Assembly: GCA_018376135.1 (NCBI GenBank)
Contig: JAHABX010000021.1
Span: 1 to 61,267, forward strand
DNA: 61,267 bases
Reading direction: 5' to 3'
DNA from: Clostridiales bacterium
GTDB taxonomy: Bacteria > Bacillota > Clostridia > Lachnospirales > Lachnospiraceae
The position numbers and the translations under genes were made by a program. Position 1 is the stretch's first letter, and every line of letters starts with the position of its first letter. This document shows, piece after piece, positions 43,734-51,270 of the stretch. The notes under the pieces were generated by a model. That model had not been told where the DNA came from. It searched no databases and saw nothing but the letters and a program-made list of their open reading frames with translations.

Positions 43734-43775
43734 CAGAGGAAACATGTGTACGATAGATGACAGGTGGTGAACAGT

Positions 43776-44516
43776 ATGAGTGAAATAGCGATCCGTTATG
43801 CCGGAGACCGGGCGATTCTGGTGGAGTTTGAAAATGAGATCAGCATTGAGGTGAATTCCAAAGTTCGTTCTCTGAAGTTTTCACTGGAACAGAATCCGTT
43901 TCCGGGAATGAAAGAATTGATACCGACCTATCGTGCACTGCTTGTACAGTATGACCCGAGAGTGATAAGGGCTGCAAGAGTCATAGAAGAGGTGCGCGAT
44001 TGTCTGGGACATCTGTCCAGCGTCAGCCTTCCGAAGGCGATCATAACAGAGATACCGGTCATATATGAAAAGGAATTTGCAGAAGACATCGAAGAGATTG
44101 CAAGACTGGAAAATAAGACGGTGGAGGAGATCATTCGGATCCACAGTCAGAGTGATTATTTTGTGTATATGCTGGGATTTGCTCCCGGACATCCGTATAC
44201 AGCCCGGTTTGAGAACCCATTTTCTTTCAAGCGTCGGGAGACTCCGAGAGTGCGTATTCCGGGAGGCAGTATTGTTGTACAGCTTGCGCTCAGTGACATT
44301 ATACCCTTTGACCAGCCGTGCGGCTGGAATATCATAGGTACGACACCGATTCTTGCCTGTGATTACCGGAAGGAAAATCCGTTCCTGCTTCAGGCGGGAC
44401 AGTGGATCCGCCATATTCCGATTGGAAGAGAAGAATATTTTGATATAAAACGACAGGTGGAGCTTGGGACTTATGTCTGCAGGACCTATGAGAAAGAGGT
44501 GCAGTCATGGGAATGA
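43776..44516 (+). CDS. pxpB: 5-oxoprolinase subunit PxpB
   Basis: A 246-residue KipI-type (allophanate hydrolase subunit 1 fold) protein. IRYAGDRAILVEF near the start, YMLGFAPGHPYTARF and the PRVRIPGGSIVVQ and GWNIIGTTP segments are characteristic. With PxpC and PxpA it performs ATP-dependent opening of 5-oxoproline to L-glutamate. The start is ATG 43776 with AGGTGG 8 bases upstream; GTGs at 43764 and 43767 lie within that site. It overlaps pxpC by 10 bases. Confidence 0.92.
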   Translation: MSEIAIRYAGDRAILVEFENEISIEVNSKVRSLKFSLEQNPFPGMKELIPTYRALLVQYDPRVIRAARVIEEVRDCLGHLSSVSLPKAIITEIPVIYEKEFAEDIEEIARLENKTVEEIIRIHSQSDYFVYMLGFAPGHPYTARFENPFSFKRRETPRVRIPGGSIVVQLALSDIIPFDQPCGWNIIGTTPILACDYRKENPFLLQAGQWIRHIPIGREEYFDIKRQVELGTYVCRTYEKEVQSWE

Positions 44517-45535
44517 TCATTGAGAATAGTGGTATTCTGACCACTGTCCAGGACGGAGGACGTTTTGGATATGAGCAGTTTGGTGTATCTCCTTCCGGTC
44601 CCATGGATCTGAGGGCTCTTCATATTGCCAATATCCTGACAGGAAATGATATGGAAGAAGCCTGTCTGGAGATGACAGTCATGGGACCGGTGATCCGTTT
44701 TACCGGATGTGCTGTGATCGCTGTGACCGGAGCGGATATGAAACCGAAGCTGAATGAGAAGCCTATGTGTATGTATCGGGCGGTATCTGTGAAGGCGGGA
44801 GATGTGCTGAAGTTTGGTATGGTACAGAAAGGCTGTCGAAGTTATCTTTCCGTAGCAGGAGGAATGAGGATTCCGGAACTTATGGGAAGCAAGAGTACCA
44901 TGGTGGGAAAAGGCTTTGGTGGATATGAAGGAAGAAAGCTTCAGAAGGATGATGAGATTACCTTTGTAAAATCCATTTCCATGCTTCCGAACATGCAGGT
45001 CCGGTGGGTACTTCCGGAGCCGTGCAGAAATGGAGAACATGTACTTCGGGTCATCATGGGACCTCAGGATGATATGTTTACGCAGAAGGGGATCGACAGT
45101 TTCCTTGGAGGCGCATATAAGGTTGGACAGGAATTTGACCGTATGGGTTATCGCCTGGAGGGACCGGTGATTGAACATAAGGATGATGGAAATATTATTT
45201 CTGACGGTATTGTGACTGGGTCGATTCAGGTGCCCACGGCAGGACAGCCGATCGTTATGCTGGCGGAGCGGCAGACGGTGGGTGGCTATACAAAAATCGC
45301 CACAGTGATTACCGTAGATTTACCAGTCATTGGCCAGTGCAAGGCAGGGGATGTGATCCGGTTTCGGGCAGTGACTGTGGAAGAAGCACAGGAGCTGTAT
45401 GAGGCATATTATCAGGAGATGGAAGCCCTTCAGAAGAAAATGGTAACTCCTGTCAATTATCTTCCGCCCCGGAGTTATACGATTTGCATTGGCGAAAAGG
45501 TCTATCAGGTTCAGGTGGAGGAAAGAGAGGACTAA
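44507..45535 (+). CDS. pxpC: 5-oxoprolinase subunit PxpC
   Basis: A 342-residue KipA-type (allophanate hydrolase subunit 2 fold) protein. It begins with GILTTVQDGGRFGYEQFGVSPSGPMD, the family start motif, and has LRVIMGPQDDMF, FDRMGYRLEGP and PTAGQPIVMLAERQTVGGY. PxpB and PxpC form the complex that couples ATP to ring opening with PxpA. It overlaps the pxpB end by 10 bases and is followed by pxpA after 3 bases. Length is typical. Confidence 0.93.
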   Translation: MGMIIENSGILTTVQDGGRFGYEQFGVSPSGPMDLRALHIANILTGNDMEEACLEMTVMGPVIRFTGCAVIAVTGADMKPKLNEKPMCMYRAVSVKAGDVLKFGMVQKGCRSYLSVAGGMRIPELMGSKSTMVGKGFGGYEGRKLQKDDEITFVKSISMLPNMQVRWVLPEPCRNGEHVLRVIMGPQDDMFTQKGIDSFLGGAYKVGQEFDRMGYRLEGPVIEHKDDGNIISDGIVTGSIQVPTAGQPIVMLAERQTVGGYTKIATVITVDLPVIGQCKAGDVIRFRAVTVEEAQELYEAYYQEMEALQKKMVTPVNYLPPRSYTICIGEKVYQVQVEERED

Positions 45536-45538
45536 GGA

Positions 45539-46300
45539 ATGTATCAGGTGGATTTGAACAGTGATATGGGCGAAAGCTTTGGCGCTTACAAGCTAGGAGG
45601 AGATGCAGATGTCATTCAGTATGTGACTTCCTCCAATGTAGCATGCGGATGGCATGCAGGTGATCCGATGGTTATGGATAAAACGGTAAAGATGGCGAAG
45701 GAATACGGTGTTGCAGTTGGTGCTCATCCTGGTTATCCGGATCTGATGGGCTTTGGAAGAAGAAAGATGGTACTGTCTCCGTTGGAAGTAAAGAATTATA
45801 TGAAATATCAGATTGGCGCATTGCAGGCTTTTGTGACCAGTGAGGGCATGAAGCTTCAGCATGTGGCTCCTCATGGAGCGCTGGGCAACCTGTGCCAGTA
45901 TGACAGAGAGGTGTCCCGTGCAATCTGTGAGGCGGTTTATGAGATTGATCCGTCTATCATGATCTTTTACTGTGCAGGTGCAGTTCTTGGCGAAGAAGCG
46001 GAAAAGCTGGGTTTGACTGCCAAGGCAGAGATTTTTGCAGACCGTGCATATATGGATGACCTGTCCTTAGTTCCCCGTTCTATGGAAGGATCCATGATTA
46101 CAGATGAAGAAGTTGCCATCGCGCGCTGCGTGCGGATGATCAAAGAAGGAAAAGTGACCGCATTAAGCGGAAAAGAGCTGGATATTAAAGGAGATACTCT
46201 GTGTGTTCACGGAGATGGTCCGAAAGCTCTGGCATTTGTAAAGAGGATCCGTGAGACTTTCGAGAAGGAAGGCATCACTATCACAAATTTCAGTAAATAA
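45539..46300 (+). CDS. pxpA: 5-oxoprolinase subunit PxpA (LamB/YcsF family)
   Basis: A 253-residue protein beginning with VDLNSDMGESFGAYKLGGD, then NVACGWHAGDP and GAHPGYPDLMGFGRR, the diagnostic motifs of the YcsF family with the putative metal and catalytic His/Asp residues. It is the third component of prokaryotic 5-oxoprolinase. The pxpB-C-A order is unusual relative to the E. coli B-C-A layout only in having RraA in front and GDH behind. A hairpin resembling a terminator follows at 46313. Confidence 0.94.
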   Translation: MYQVDLNSDMGESFGAYKLGGDADVIQYVTSSNVACGWHAGDPMVMDKTVKMAKEYGVAVGAHPGYPDLMGFGRRKMVLSPLEVKNYMKYQIGALQAFVTSEGMKLQHVAPHGALGNLCQYDREVSRAICEAVYEIDPSIMIFYCAGAVLGEEAEKLGLTAKAEIFADRAYMDDLSLVPRSMEGSMITDEEVAIARCVRMIKEGKVTALSGKELDIKGDTLCVHGDGPKALAFVKRIRETFEKEGITITNFSK

Positions 46301-46312
46301 AATGTAAGATGC

Positions 46313-46348
46313 AGGGAACCCCTGTCCAGGGTGTATCCCTTCATTTTT
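46313..46348 (+). terminator. Probable terminator after pxpA
   Basis: AGGGA (46313-46317) pairs with TCCCT (46336-46340), with an inner ACCCCTG/CAGGGTGT stem, followed by TCATTTTT. Confidence 0.55.
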
Positions 46349-46374
46349 AATATAATATATAAGAATAATAAATA

Positions 46375-46397
46375 TTATTGATTTTAAATATCAATAA
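46375..46397 (+). promoter_or_regulatory. Dyad in the gdhA leader
   Basis: TTATTGAT (46375-46382) and ATCAATAA (46390-46397) form a perfect inverted repeat in the AT-rich region 33 bases before gdhA. TATAAT-like sequences near 46350-46365 may be the -10. It could be an operator or a leader hairpin. Confidence 0.35.
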
Positions 46398-46430
46398 AAA
46401 TTATAAAATATTTTAAGGAGGAACAAAGCA

Positions 46431-47702
46431 ATGGCAAAAGAAGGTTACAATCCGTATGAAAACATGTTAAAAGTATTGGAACAGGCGGCGACCAAATTAG
46501 GGCTGTCCCGTGATGAATACGAGACGCTGCGTTATCCGGAAAGAGAGCTGAAAGTATCCATCCCAATCAAAATGGATAATGGAGAGCTGAGAGTGTTTGA
46601 GGGCTATCGTGTACAGCACAACAGCGCAAGAGGACCATACAAGGGCGGTATTCGGTATCATCAGAACGCGGACATGGATGAGGTAAAAGCACTGGCAGCA
46701 TGGATGTCCTTCAAATGTGCGGTTGTAAACATCCCTTATGGAGGAGCAAAGGGCGGCATCAAGGTGGATCCAAGAGAACTGTCCAGAGATGAGCTGATTC
46801 GACTGACCAGAAGATATACAACAAGAATCCTTCCGCTGATCGGGCCGGATCAGGATATTCCGGCACCGGACGTAAATACCAACGGTGAGGTGATGGGCTG
46901 GATCATGGATACCTACAGCATGTTTAAGGGACACAGTGTACCTGGGGTTGTTACCGGAAAGCCTCTGGAGATTGGCGGATCTGTAGGAAGACCGGAAGCA
47001 ACTGGCCGCGGCGTGATCATCACTGCATATCAGTGCCTGGAGAAAATGAGACTTGATGCAGATAAACTGAGTTTTGTGGTTCAGGGTATGGGAAATGTAG
47101 GCGGTACAGCTGCAAGAATCTTATATGAGGACGGTAAGAAAGTAATTGCAGTCGGAGACTGGTCCGGCGGTGTATACAAAGAAGAGGGTCTGAACATTAC
47201 AGAGGTCAGTGCCTTCCTGGCAGACAGAAAGAACTGCCTGAGAGACTATGAAGCAGAAGGAGTGAAGCATCTGACCAATGATGAGCTTTTGACCTGCAAA
47301 TGCGATGTTTTGATTCCGGCTGCATTGGAAAATCAGATCACTGCTGATAATGCGGAACGTATTCAGGCAGGAGTTATTATTGAAGCTGCGAATGGTCCGA
47401 CTACCGTGGAGGCAGATGAAATTCTGAACAGAAGAGGAATTACTGTTGTACCGGATATTCTGGCAAATGCAGGCGGCGTGGTTGTTTCTTATTTTGAGTG
47501 GGTTCAGAACATTCAGAGTATGGCATGGGATTTAGATGAGGTGAATAAGACTCTGAAGAGAATCATGCTGAAGGCATATGATGAAGTAGAAGCAATGGCA
47601 AGAGAGAACAACACGACCATGCGTATGGGAGCACATATGGTTGCCATCAACCGTATCTGCACGGCTGGCAAGATGCGCGGCGGTCCGATCTCTATGGCAT
47701 AA
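46431..47702 (+). CDS. gdhA: Glutamate dehydrogenase (Glu/Leu/Phe/Val family)
   Basis: A 423-residue oxidative deaminase making 2-oxoglutarate and ammonia from glutamate, or the reverse. The active-site GPYKGGIRYH and PYGGAKGGI (catalytic Lys), PAPDVNTN (catalytic Asp) and Rossmann VQGMGNVGG are intact, ending in NTTMRMGAHMVAINRI. AAGGAGG precedes the start. It is the short-form catabolic type found in anaerobes that ferment amino acids. Sitting right after 5-oxoprolinase, it would consume the glutamate produced. A decayed copy of its 3' end lies at 48857. Glutamate rather than leucine is assumed from length and context. Confidence 0.93.
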   Translation: MAKEGYNPYENMLKVLEQAATKLGLSRDEYETLRYPERELKVSIPIKMDNGELRVFEGYRVQHNSARGPYKGGIRYHQNADMDEVKALAAWMSFKCAVVNIPYGGAKGGIKVDPRELSRDELIRLTRRYTTRILPLIGPDQDIPAPDVNTNGEVMGWIMDTYSMFKGHSVPGVVTGKPLEIGGSVGRPEATGRGVIITAYQCLEKMRLDADKLSFVVQGMGNVGGTAARILYEDGKKVIAVGDWSGGVYKEEGLNITEVSAFLADRKNCLRDYEAEGVKHLTNDELLTCKCDVLIPAALENQITADNAERIQAGVIIEAANGPTTVEADEILNRRGITVVPDILANAGGVVVSYFEWVQNIQSMAWDLDEVNKTLKRIMLKAYDEVEAMARENNTTMRMGAHMVAINRICTAGKMRGGPISMA

Positions 47703-47754
47703 ATTACATAGTGGTTTTTATCATACAAAATTCATCCATAAAAGTTGTAGTAGG

Positions 47755-47798
47755 GCATCGCTCAATCATCTAATCAGATTGAGCGATGCTCTCTTTTT
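47755..47798 (+). terminator. Rho-independent terminator after gdhA
   Basis: GCATCGCTCAATC (47755-47767) pairs with GATTGAGCGATGC (47777-47789), followed by TCTCTTTTT. Confidence 0.85.
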
Positions 47799-47823
47799 CG
47801 TATTTTTCGTTAAAAGAAAAATG

Positions 47824-47870
47824 TTGCATTTTTCATACTTCTTATATACAATATTGGTATCAAATGATAC
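47824..47870 (+). promoter_or_regulatory. Promoter and operator dyad of the Bro-N pseudogene
   Basis: TTGCAT (47824-47829), 17 bases, TACAAT (47847-47852), then the perfect dyad GTATCA-AA-TGATAC (47857-47870) covering the expected start site. This looks like a repressor-controlled phage-type promoter that has outlived its gene. Confidence 0.5.
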
Positions 47871-47945
47871 TAAAATAAGGAACATATATTTAATAAATAT
47901 TTTTTATTGGACTATATTAGTTTGATTTAAAAGGGGTATTAGTGA

Positions 47946-48846
47946 ATGAATGAAGAAAAGAACGATAATATGATTCAAATTTTTGAAGATAAAAAAATTC
48001 GTACAGCTTGAGACGAGGAGCAAGAAGTATGGCTGTTTTCTATTGTGGATGTGGTCTCTGTACTTACGGGTCAACCGGACACTCGGCATGCCGCGAAATA
48101 TTGGAGTGTATTGAAAATTCGCTTAAAGAAAGAAGGTAGTCAACTGACTACAAATTGTAGGCAGTTGAAATTGATTGCAGAAGATGGGAAAAGAAGATTG
48201 ACGGATGTTGCGGATACAGAGCAGATTTTACGACTAGTCCAGTCTATTCCATCCCCCCAAGGCGGAGCCATTCCGTGCTTGGCTACGGGTAGGGCAGGAA
48301 CGAATCGAAGAAACAATAGACCCAGAACAGGCAATAGACCGGGCTTTAGAAACATATCAGAAAAAGGGTCATAATGAAGACTGGGTACGTCAACGTCTGT
48401 TGACAATCCGTATACGAAATGATCTTACCGCAGAATGGAAGAAGAGAGGTGTTGAGCAAAGCCGTGAGTTTGCAATTCTTACAGATGAAATTACAACAGC
48501 ATGGGCTGGAATCTCCACAAGACAATATAAGAAATTAAAAGGTTTGAAAAAAGAAAACCTTCGGGATAATATGACTGATCTGGAATTAGTCTTAACGATG
48601 CTTTCAGAGGCAACAACTACCGAGATATCAAAAAAAGAAAAACCAGTCAATTTTTAGGAAAATTTGAAGGTAGCTCGTTCCGGTGGAGAAATTGCCGGGG
48701 ATACTCGCCGGGCGATTGAACAGCGTATAGGTCAGCCTGTTGTAAAATCTCAAAATGCCAAGGAACTAAAACAAATCATATCTGATATGATTGAGGATGC
48801 AGCAGCGCTGCCAGGACGAGAAGGTAATGAGGAGAAAAAAGAATAA
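47946..48846 (+). pseudogene. Bro-N/DinD-type phage antirepressor-like gene, disabled
   Basis: Joined across three lesions, this reads as a roughly 300-residue Bro-N/DinD-like protein: MNEEKNDNMIQIFEDKKIRTA, then VWLFSIVDVVSVLTGQPDTRHAAKYW, later EPFRAWL, DWVRQRLLTIRIRNDLT, NMTDLELVLTMLSE and AIEQRIGQPVV. Lesion 1 is TGA at 48009-48011 where Trp is expected. Lesion 2 is one extra C in the six-C run 48254-48259, which shifts the frame. Lesion 3 is TAG at 48655-48657, probably a former CAG. Such proteins occur in prophages and conjugative elements. The promoter at 47824 is intact, and no other phage genes are seen nearby. Confidence 0.82.
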
Positions 48847-48856
48847 AAGAAATAAG

Positions 48857-48937
48857 AATGATACGACTATGCGTATGGGAGCACATAAGGTTGCTATTAA
48901 TCGTATCTACATGGGCGGCAAAATGTGCGGTGGTTTG
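48857..48937 (+). pseudogene. Decayed second copy of the gdhA 3' end
   Basis: Twenty-seven codons reading NDTTMRMGAHKVAINRIYMGG align without gaps to the gdhA tail at 47607-47687 (NNTTMRMGAHMVAINRICTAG). By hand count 64 of 81 bases match, with many differences at third positions. The frame runs straight into the next gene without a stop. It is a relic of a duplicated or recombined gdhA end, separated from gdhA by the Bro-N relic. Confidence 0.8.
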
Positions 48938-48967
48938 GTATTAAATGATGCTGAAAAGGAAGTCGGT

Positions 48968-49990
48968 ATGAAAATTATCAGAAGGGAAAATAAGCTATGC
49001 TTTAGCTGTATGGAAGAACACGAAGTTCTTACGGTGCTGGTTCAGAGAAGAAATATGATCCATGATACAGAGGTGGAATATGAAGCTGTTTATGAATACT
49101 GTGAGGATACAGATGAATATACCGCAACAGAGGAGATGATCAGACAGAATGATACCGCTGTAAAGGATGCCTACAGGAGAACCAGAGGACTGCTGACATC
49201 AGGAGAAATCAGTGAGATTCGCAAAGGATACCAGATCAGTCAGAATGATTTGGCATCTGTATTGGGGTGGGGAGCGAAGACGATTACCCGTTATGAATCT
49301 TTCCAGATTCAGGATATGGCTCATAATGATATTATGGTACGGATAGGAGATGATCCGGAATGGTTTATAGAGCTTCTGGATCGGTCAAAAGAGAGTCTGG
49401 ATAAAATGCGTTATGAAAGATATCTTCAGGCAGCTAAGCAGTTATATAGAGAAAAAGTGAATTCTTATATTTGGAAGACACTGATCTCTCTTTATTCTAA
49501 TGAGGAGATATCTGAGGATGCACATGGGAAGCAGGAGCTGGATCTGGAAAAGACAGGGGAAGTTATGAACCGGATCGCATCTGGAGAAGTAACAGCGTTA
49601 TATCTGGTGAAAATGATGAAGATGCTCTGGTATTCGGATGCATTATGTTATAAACGGCACGGACATTCCATAACGGGTATGGTGTACAAGGCGCTTTCTA
49701 TGGGGGCAGTGCCGATCGGGTATCAGCAGCTTCTGTCTCTTGGCGGTGTACATTATGAAGAGAAGGAATTTGAGGAGGGAATAGGATATTTATTCCATGC
49801 AGATAAAGGATATGTGCCGTCTCTGCTGTCAGAAGAAGAGCTTTCGTGTGTAGATTCAGTTATAAAAAGATTCCGTAATGTAAATAAAAAGGAGATCATA
49901 CGAAGTATGCATGAAGAAGATGCGTATAAGAATACACCGGCTTATGGAGTGATCGATTTTCGGGAAACACGGACGTTGAGCATGGACTGA
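48968..49990 (+). CDS. HTH plus Panacea (DUF4065/SocA-like) antitoxin-type protein
   Basis: A roughly 340-residue protein. The N-terminus holds a Cys-X2-Cys (LCFSCMEE), like half of an MqsA/YgiT zinc finger. An XRE-type HTH follows (about 75-125: LTSGEISEIRKGYQISQNDLASVLGWGAKTITRYE). A Panacea/DUF4065 domain lies about 195-330 (LVKMMKMLWYSDALCYKRHG, GAVPIGYQ, LSEEEL). Panacea proteins are antitoxin modules paired with many unrelated toxins. ATG 48968 has AAGGAAG 5 bases upstream; the frame continues upstream into the gdhA relic. No toxin gene flanks it, so it may be an orphan or regulator. Confidence 0.78.
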   Translation: MKIIRRENKLCFSCMEEHEVLTVLVQRRNMIHDTEVEYEAVYEYCEDTDEYTATEEMIRQNDTAVKDAYRRTRGLLTSGEISEIRKGYQISQNDLASVLGWGAKTITRYESFQIQDMAHNDIMVRIGDDPEWFIELLDRSKESLDKMRYERYLQAAKQLYREKVNSYIWKTLISLYSNEEISEDAHGKQELDLEKTGEVMNRIASGEVTALYLVKMMKMLWYSDALCYKRHGHSITGMVYKALSMGAVPIGYQQLLSLGGVHYEEKEFEEGIGYLFHADKGYVPSLLSEEELSCVDSVIKRFRNVNKKEIIRSMHEEDAYKNTPAYGVIDFRETRTLSMD

Positions 49991-50028
49991 CAGATATGCA
50001 TGTTGCAGAGGATACCCTCTGTGTACAG

Positions 50029-50059
50029 GGGATACACGGTTCGGGACGTGTATCCCTTT
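50029..50059. terminator. Bidirectional terminator-like hairpin
   Basis: GGGATACACG (50029-50038) pairs perfectly with CGTGTATCCC (50047-50056), followed by TTT. An outer CTCTGT/ACAGAG pairing may extend it. It separates the convergent Panacea gene and aroC. Confidence 0.6.
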
Positions 50060-50074
50060 GCATACAGAGAGTAA

Positions 50075-51178
50075 TTATCTCTTAAAGAACTCCCGGATCC
50101 CGTCCACCCGTGAGGTCATGCTGACCATCAGCATATCCAGTACGGTCAGTGCCGCCATACATTCCACTACGACCACGGCTCTTGGTACGATAATAGGGTC
50201 ATGGCGTCCGCGGACGGAGACAGTGATATTTTCTCCGGATTTATTTACTGTCTCCTGCTCGGTACTGATGGAAGGAGTTGGTTTGAAGGCAGCCCGGAAG
50301 AGGATATCGCTGCCGTCGCTGATGCCGCCCAGAATACCGCCTGCGTGATTGGTTTTCTTGTGCACCTGTCCGTTTCCTTCTATATAAAAGGCATCGTTGT
50401 TGGAGCTTCCGGGAGAGGCGGCAGCAGCGAAGCCGTCACCGATCTCGAAGCCTTTGACCGCACCGATGGAACAGATAGCTTTGGCAAGGTTTGCATTCAG
50501 CTTTTCAAAGCAGGGTTCTCCAACCCCGGCAGGCATACCGTGGATCACACATTCCACCACCCCGCCGCAGGAGTCCTGTTTTTCCCGGCAGGCATCCAGA
50601 TATGCCTCTGCCCGGGAAGCAGCTGCGGAGTCCGGCATATTGACCGCATTCTGCTCCATTTGAGTCAGGTCAAAGCGGCTGTCATCAATGGAGACCGGAC
50701 CGATGGACCGGGTGTAGGCGGTAACGGTGATGCCCAGCTCAGACAGGAGCCTGGCAGCAACAGCGCCTGCGGCGACCCGCCCGATGGTCTCGCGCCCGGA
50801 AGAGCGTCCGCCGCCCCGATAGTCCCGAAAGCCGTATTTGCAGTCATAGGTATAATCTGCGTGCCCCGGACGGTAGTAGGAGGCAATCTCGCTGTAGTCG
50901 CCGGAACGCTGGGAGGTATTGCGTACGATCATAGAGATGGGGGTTCCGGTAGTAAGTCCTTCAAAGACGCCGGACAGGATCTCGACCTGATCATCCTCCT
51001 TTCTCGGAGTGGTGAAGCGGGACTGCCCTGGTTTTCTGCGGTTGAGATAGGACTGAATATCAGCTTCCTCCAGAGGAAGTCCTGCAGGACAGCCGTCGAT
51101 CACGACGCCGATGCCTTTTCCGTGGGATTCTCCCCAGGTAGTAACGGATAATAATGTGCCAAATGTTGAACCTGCCAT
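50075..51178 (-). CDS. aroC: Chorismate synthase AroC
   Basis: A 367-residue FMN-dependent enzyme forming chorismate from EPSP, the last shikimate-pathway step. It begins GSTFGTLLSVTTWGESHGKGIGVVIDGCPAG, the family signature 1, and has FRDYRGGGRSSGRETIGRVAAGA (signature 2) and the late DPIIVPRA segment. AGGAG lies 7 bases before the start at 51178. It is divergent from tgt. The open plus-strand frame at 50201-51151 is its shadow. No other aro gene is in the window. Confidence 0.96.
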   Translation of the reverse strand: MAGSTFGTLLSVTTWGESHGKGIGVVIDGCPAGLPLEEADIQSYLNRRKPGQSRFTTPRKEDDQVEILSGVFEGLTTGTPISMIVRNTSQRSGDYSEIASYYRPGHADYTYDCKYGFRDYRGGGRSSGRETIGRVAAGAVAARLLSELGITVTAYTRSIGPVSIDDSRFDLTQMEQNAVNMPDSAAASRAEAYLDACREKQDSCGGVVECVIHGMPAGVGEPCFEKLNANLAKAICSIGAVKGFEIGDGFAAAASPGSSNNDAFYIEGNGQVHKKTNHAGGILGGISDGSDILFRAAFKPTPSISTEQETVNKSGENITVSVRGRHDPIIVPRAVVVVECMAALTVLDMLMVSMTSRVDGIREFFKR

Positions 51179-51200
51179 AGAAGTTCTCCTGTTCTGAATA

Positions 51201-51251
51201 GTTTAGTAATTGACTAAACCCTATTATATCTACTATACTGGATACTGTAAA
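51201..51251. promoter_or_regulatory. Overlapping divergent promoters of aroC and tgt with a palindrome
   Basis: For aroC (minus): TTTACA (51251-51246), 17 bases, TATAAT (51228-51223). For tgt (plus): TTGACT (51210-51215), 18 bases, TATACT (51234-51239). The perfect palindrome GTTTAGT-AATTG-ACTAAAC (51201-51219) covers the aroC start site and the tgt -35, so one repressor could control both. Confidence 0.65.
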
Positions 51252-51270
51252 TCATTTTTGAGGTAGGAAT

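Noticed and set aside
48045..48657. Two short plus-strand frames as separate small genes
   Set aside because: They are consecutive fragments of one Bro-N protein separated by a single-base frameshift.
48791..48967. A longer start for the Panacea gene
   Set aside because: The extra residues are the Bro-N tail read out of frame plus the gdhA relic; the ribosome site supports 48968.
50201..51151. A 316-residue plus-strand frame over aroC
   Set aside because: Gly/Ala/Asp-rich shadow of a GC-rich gene; AroC signatures are intact on the other strand.
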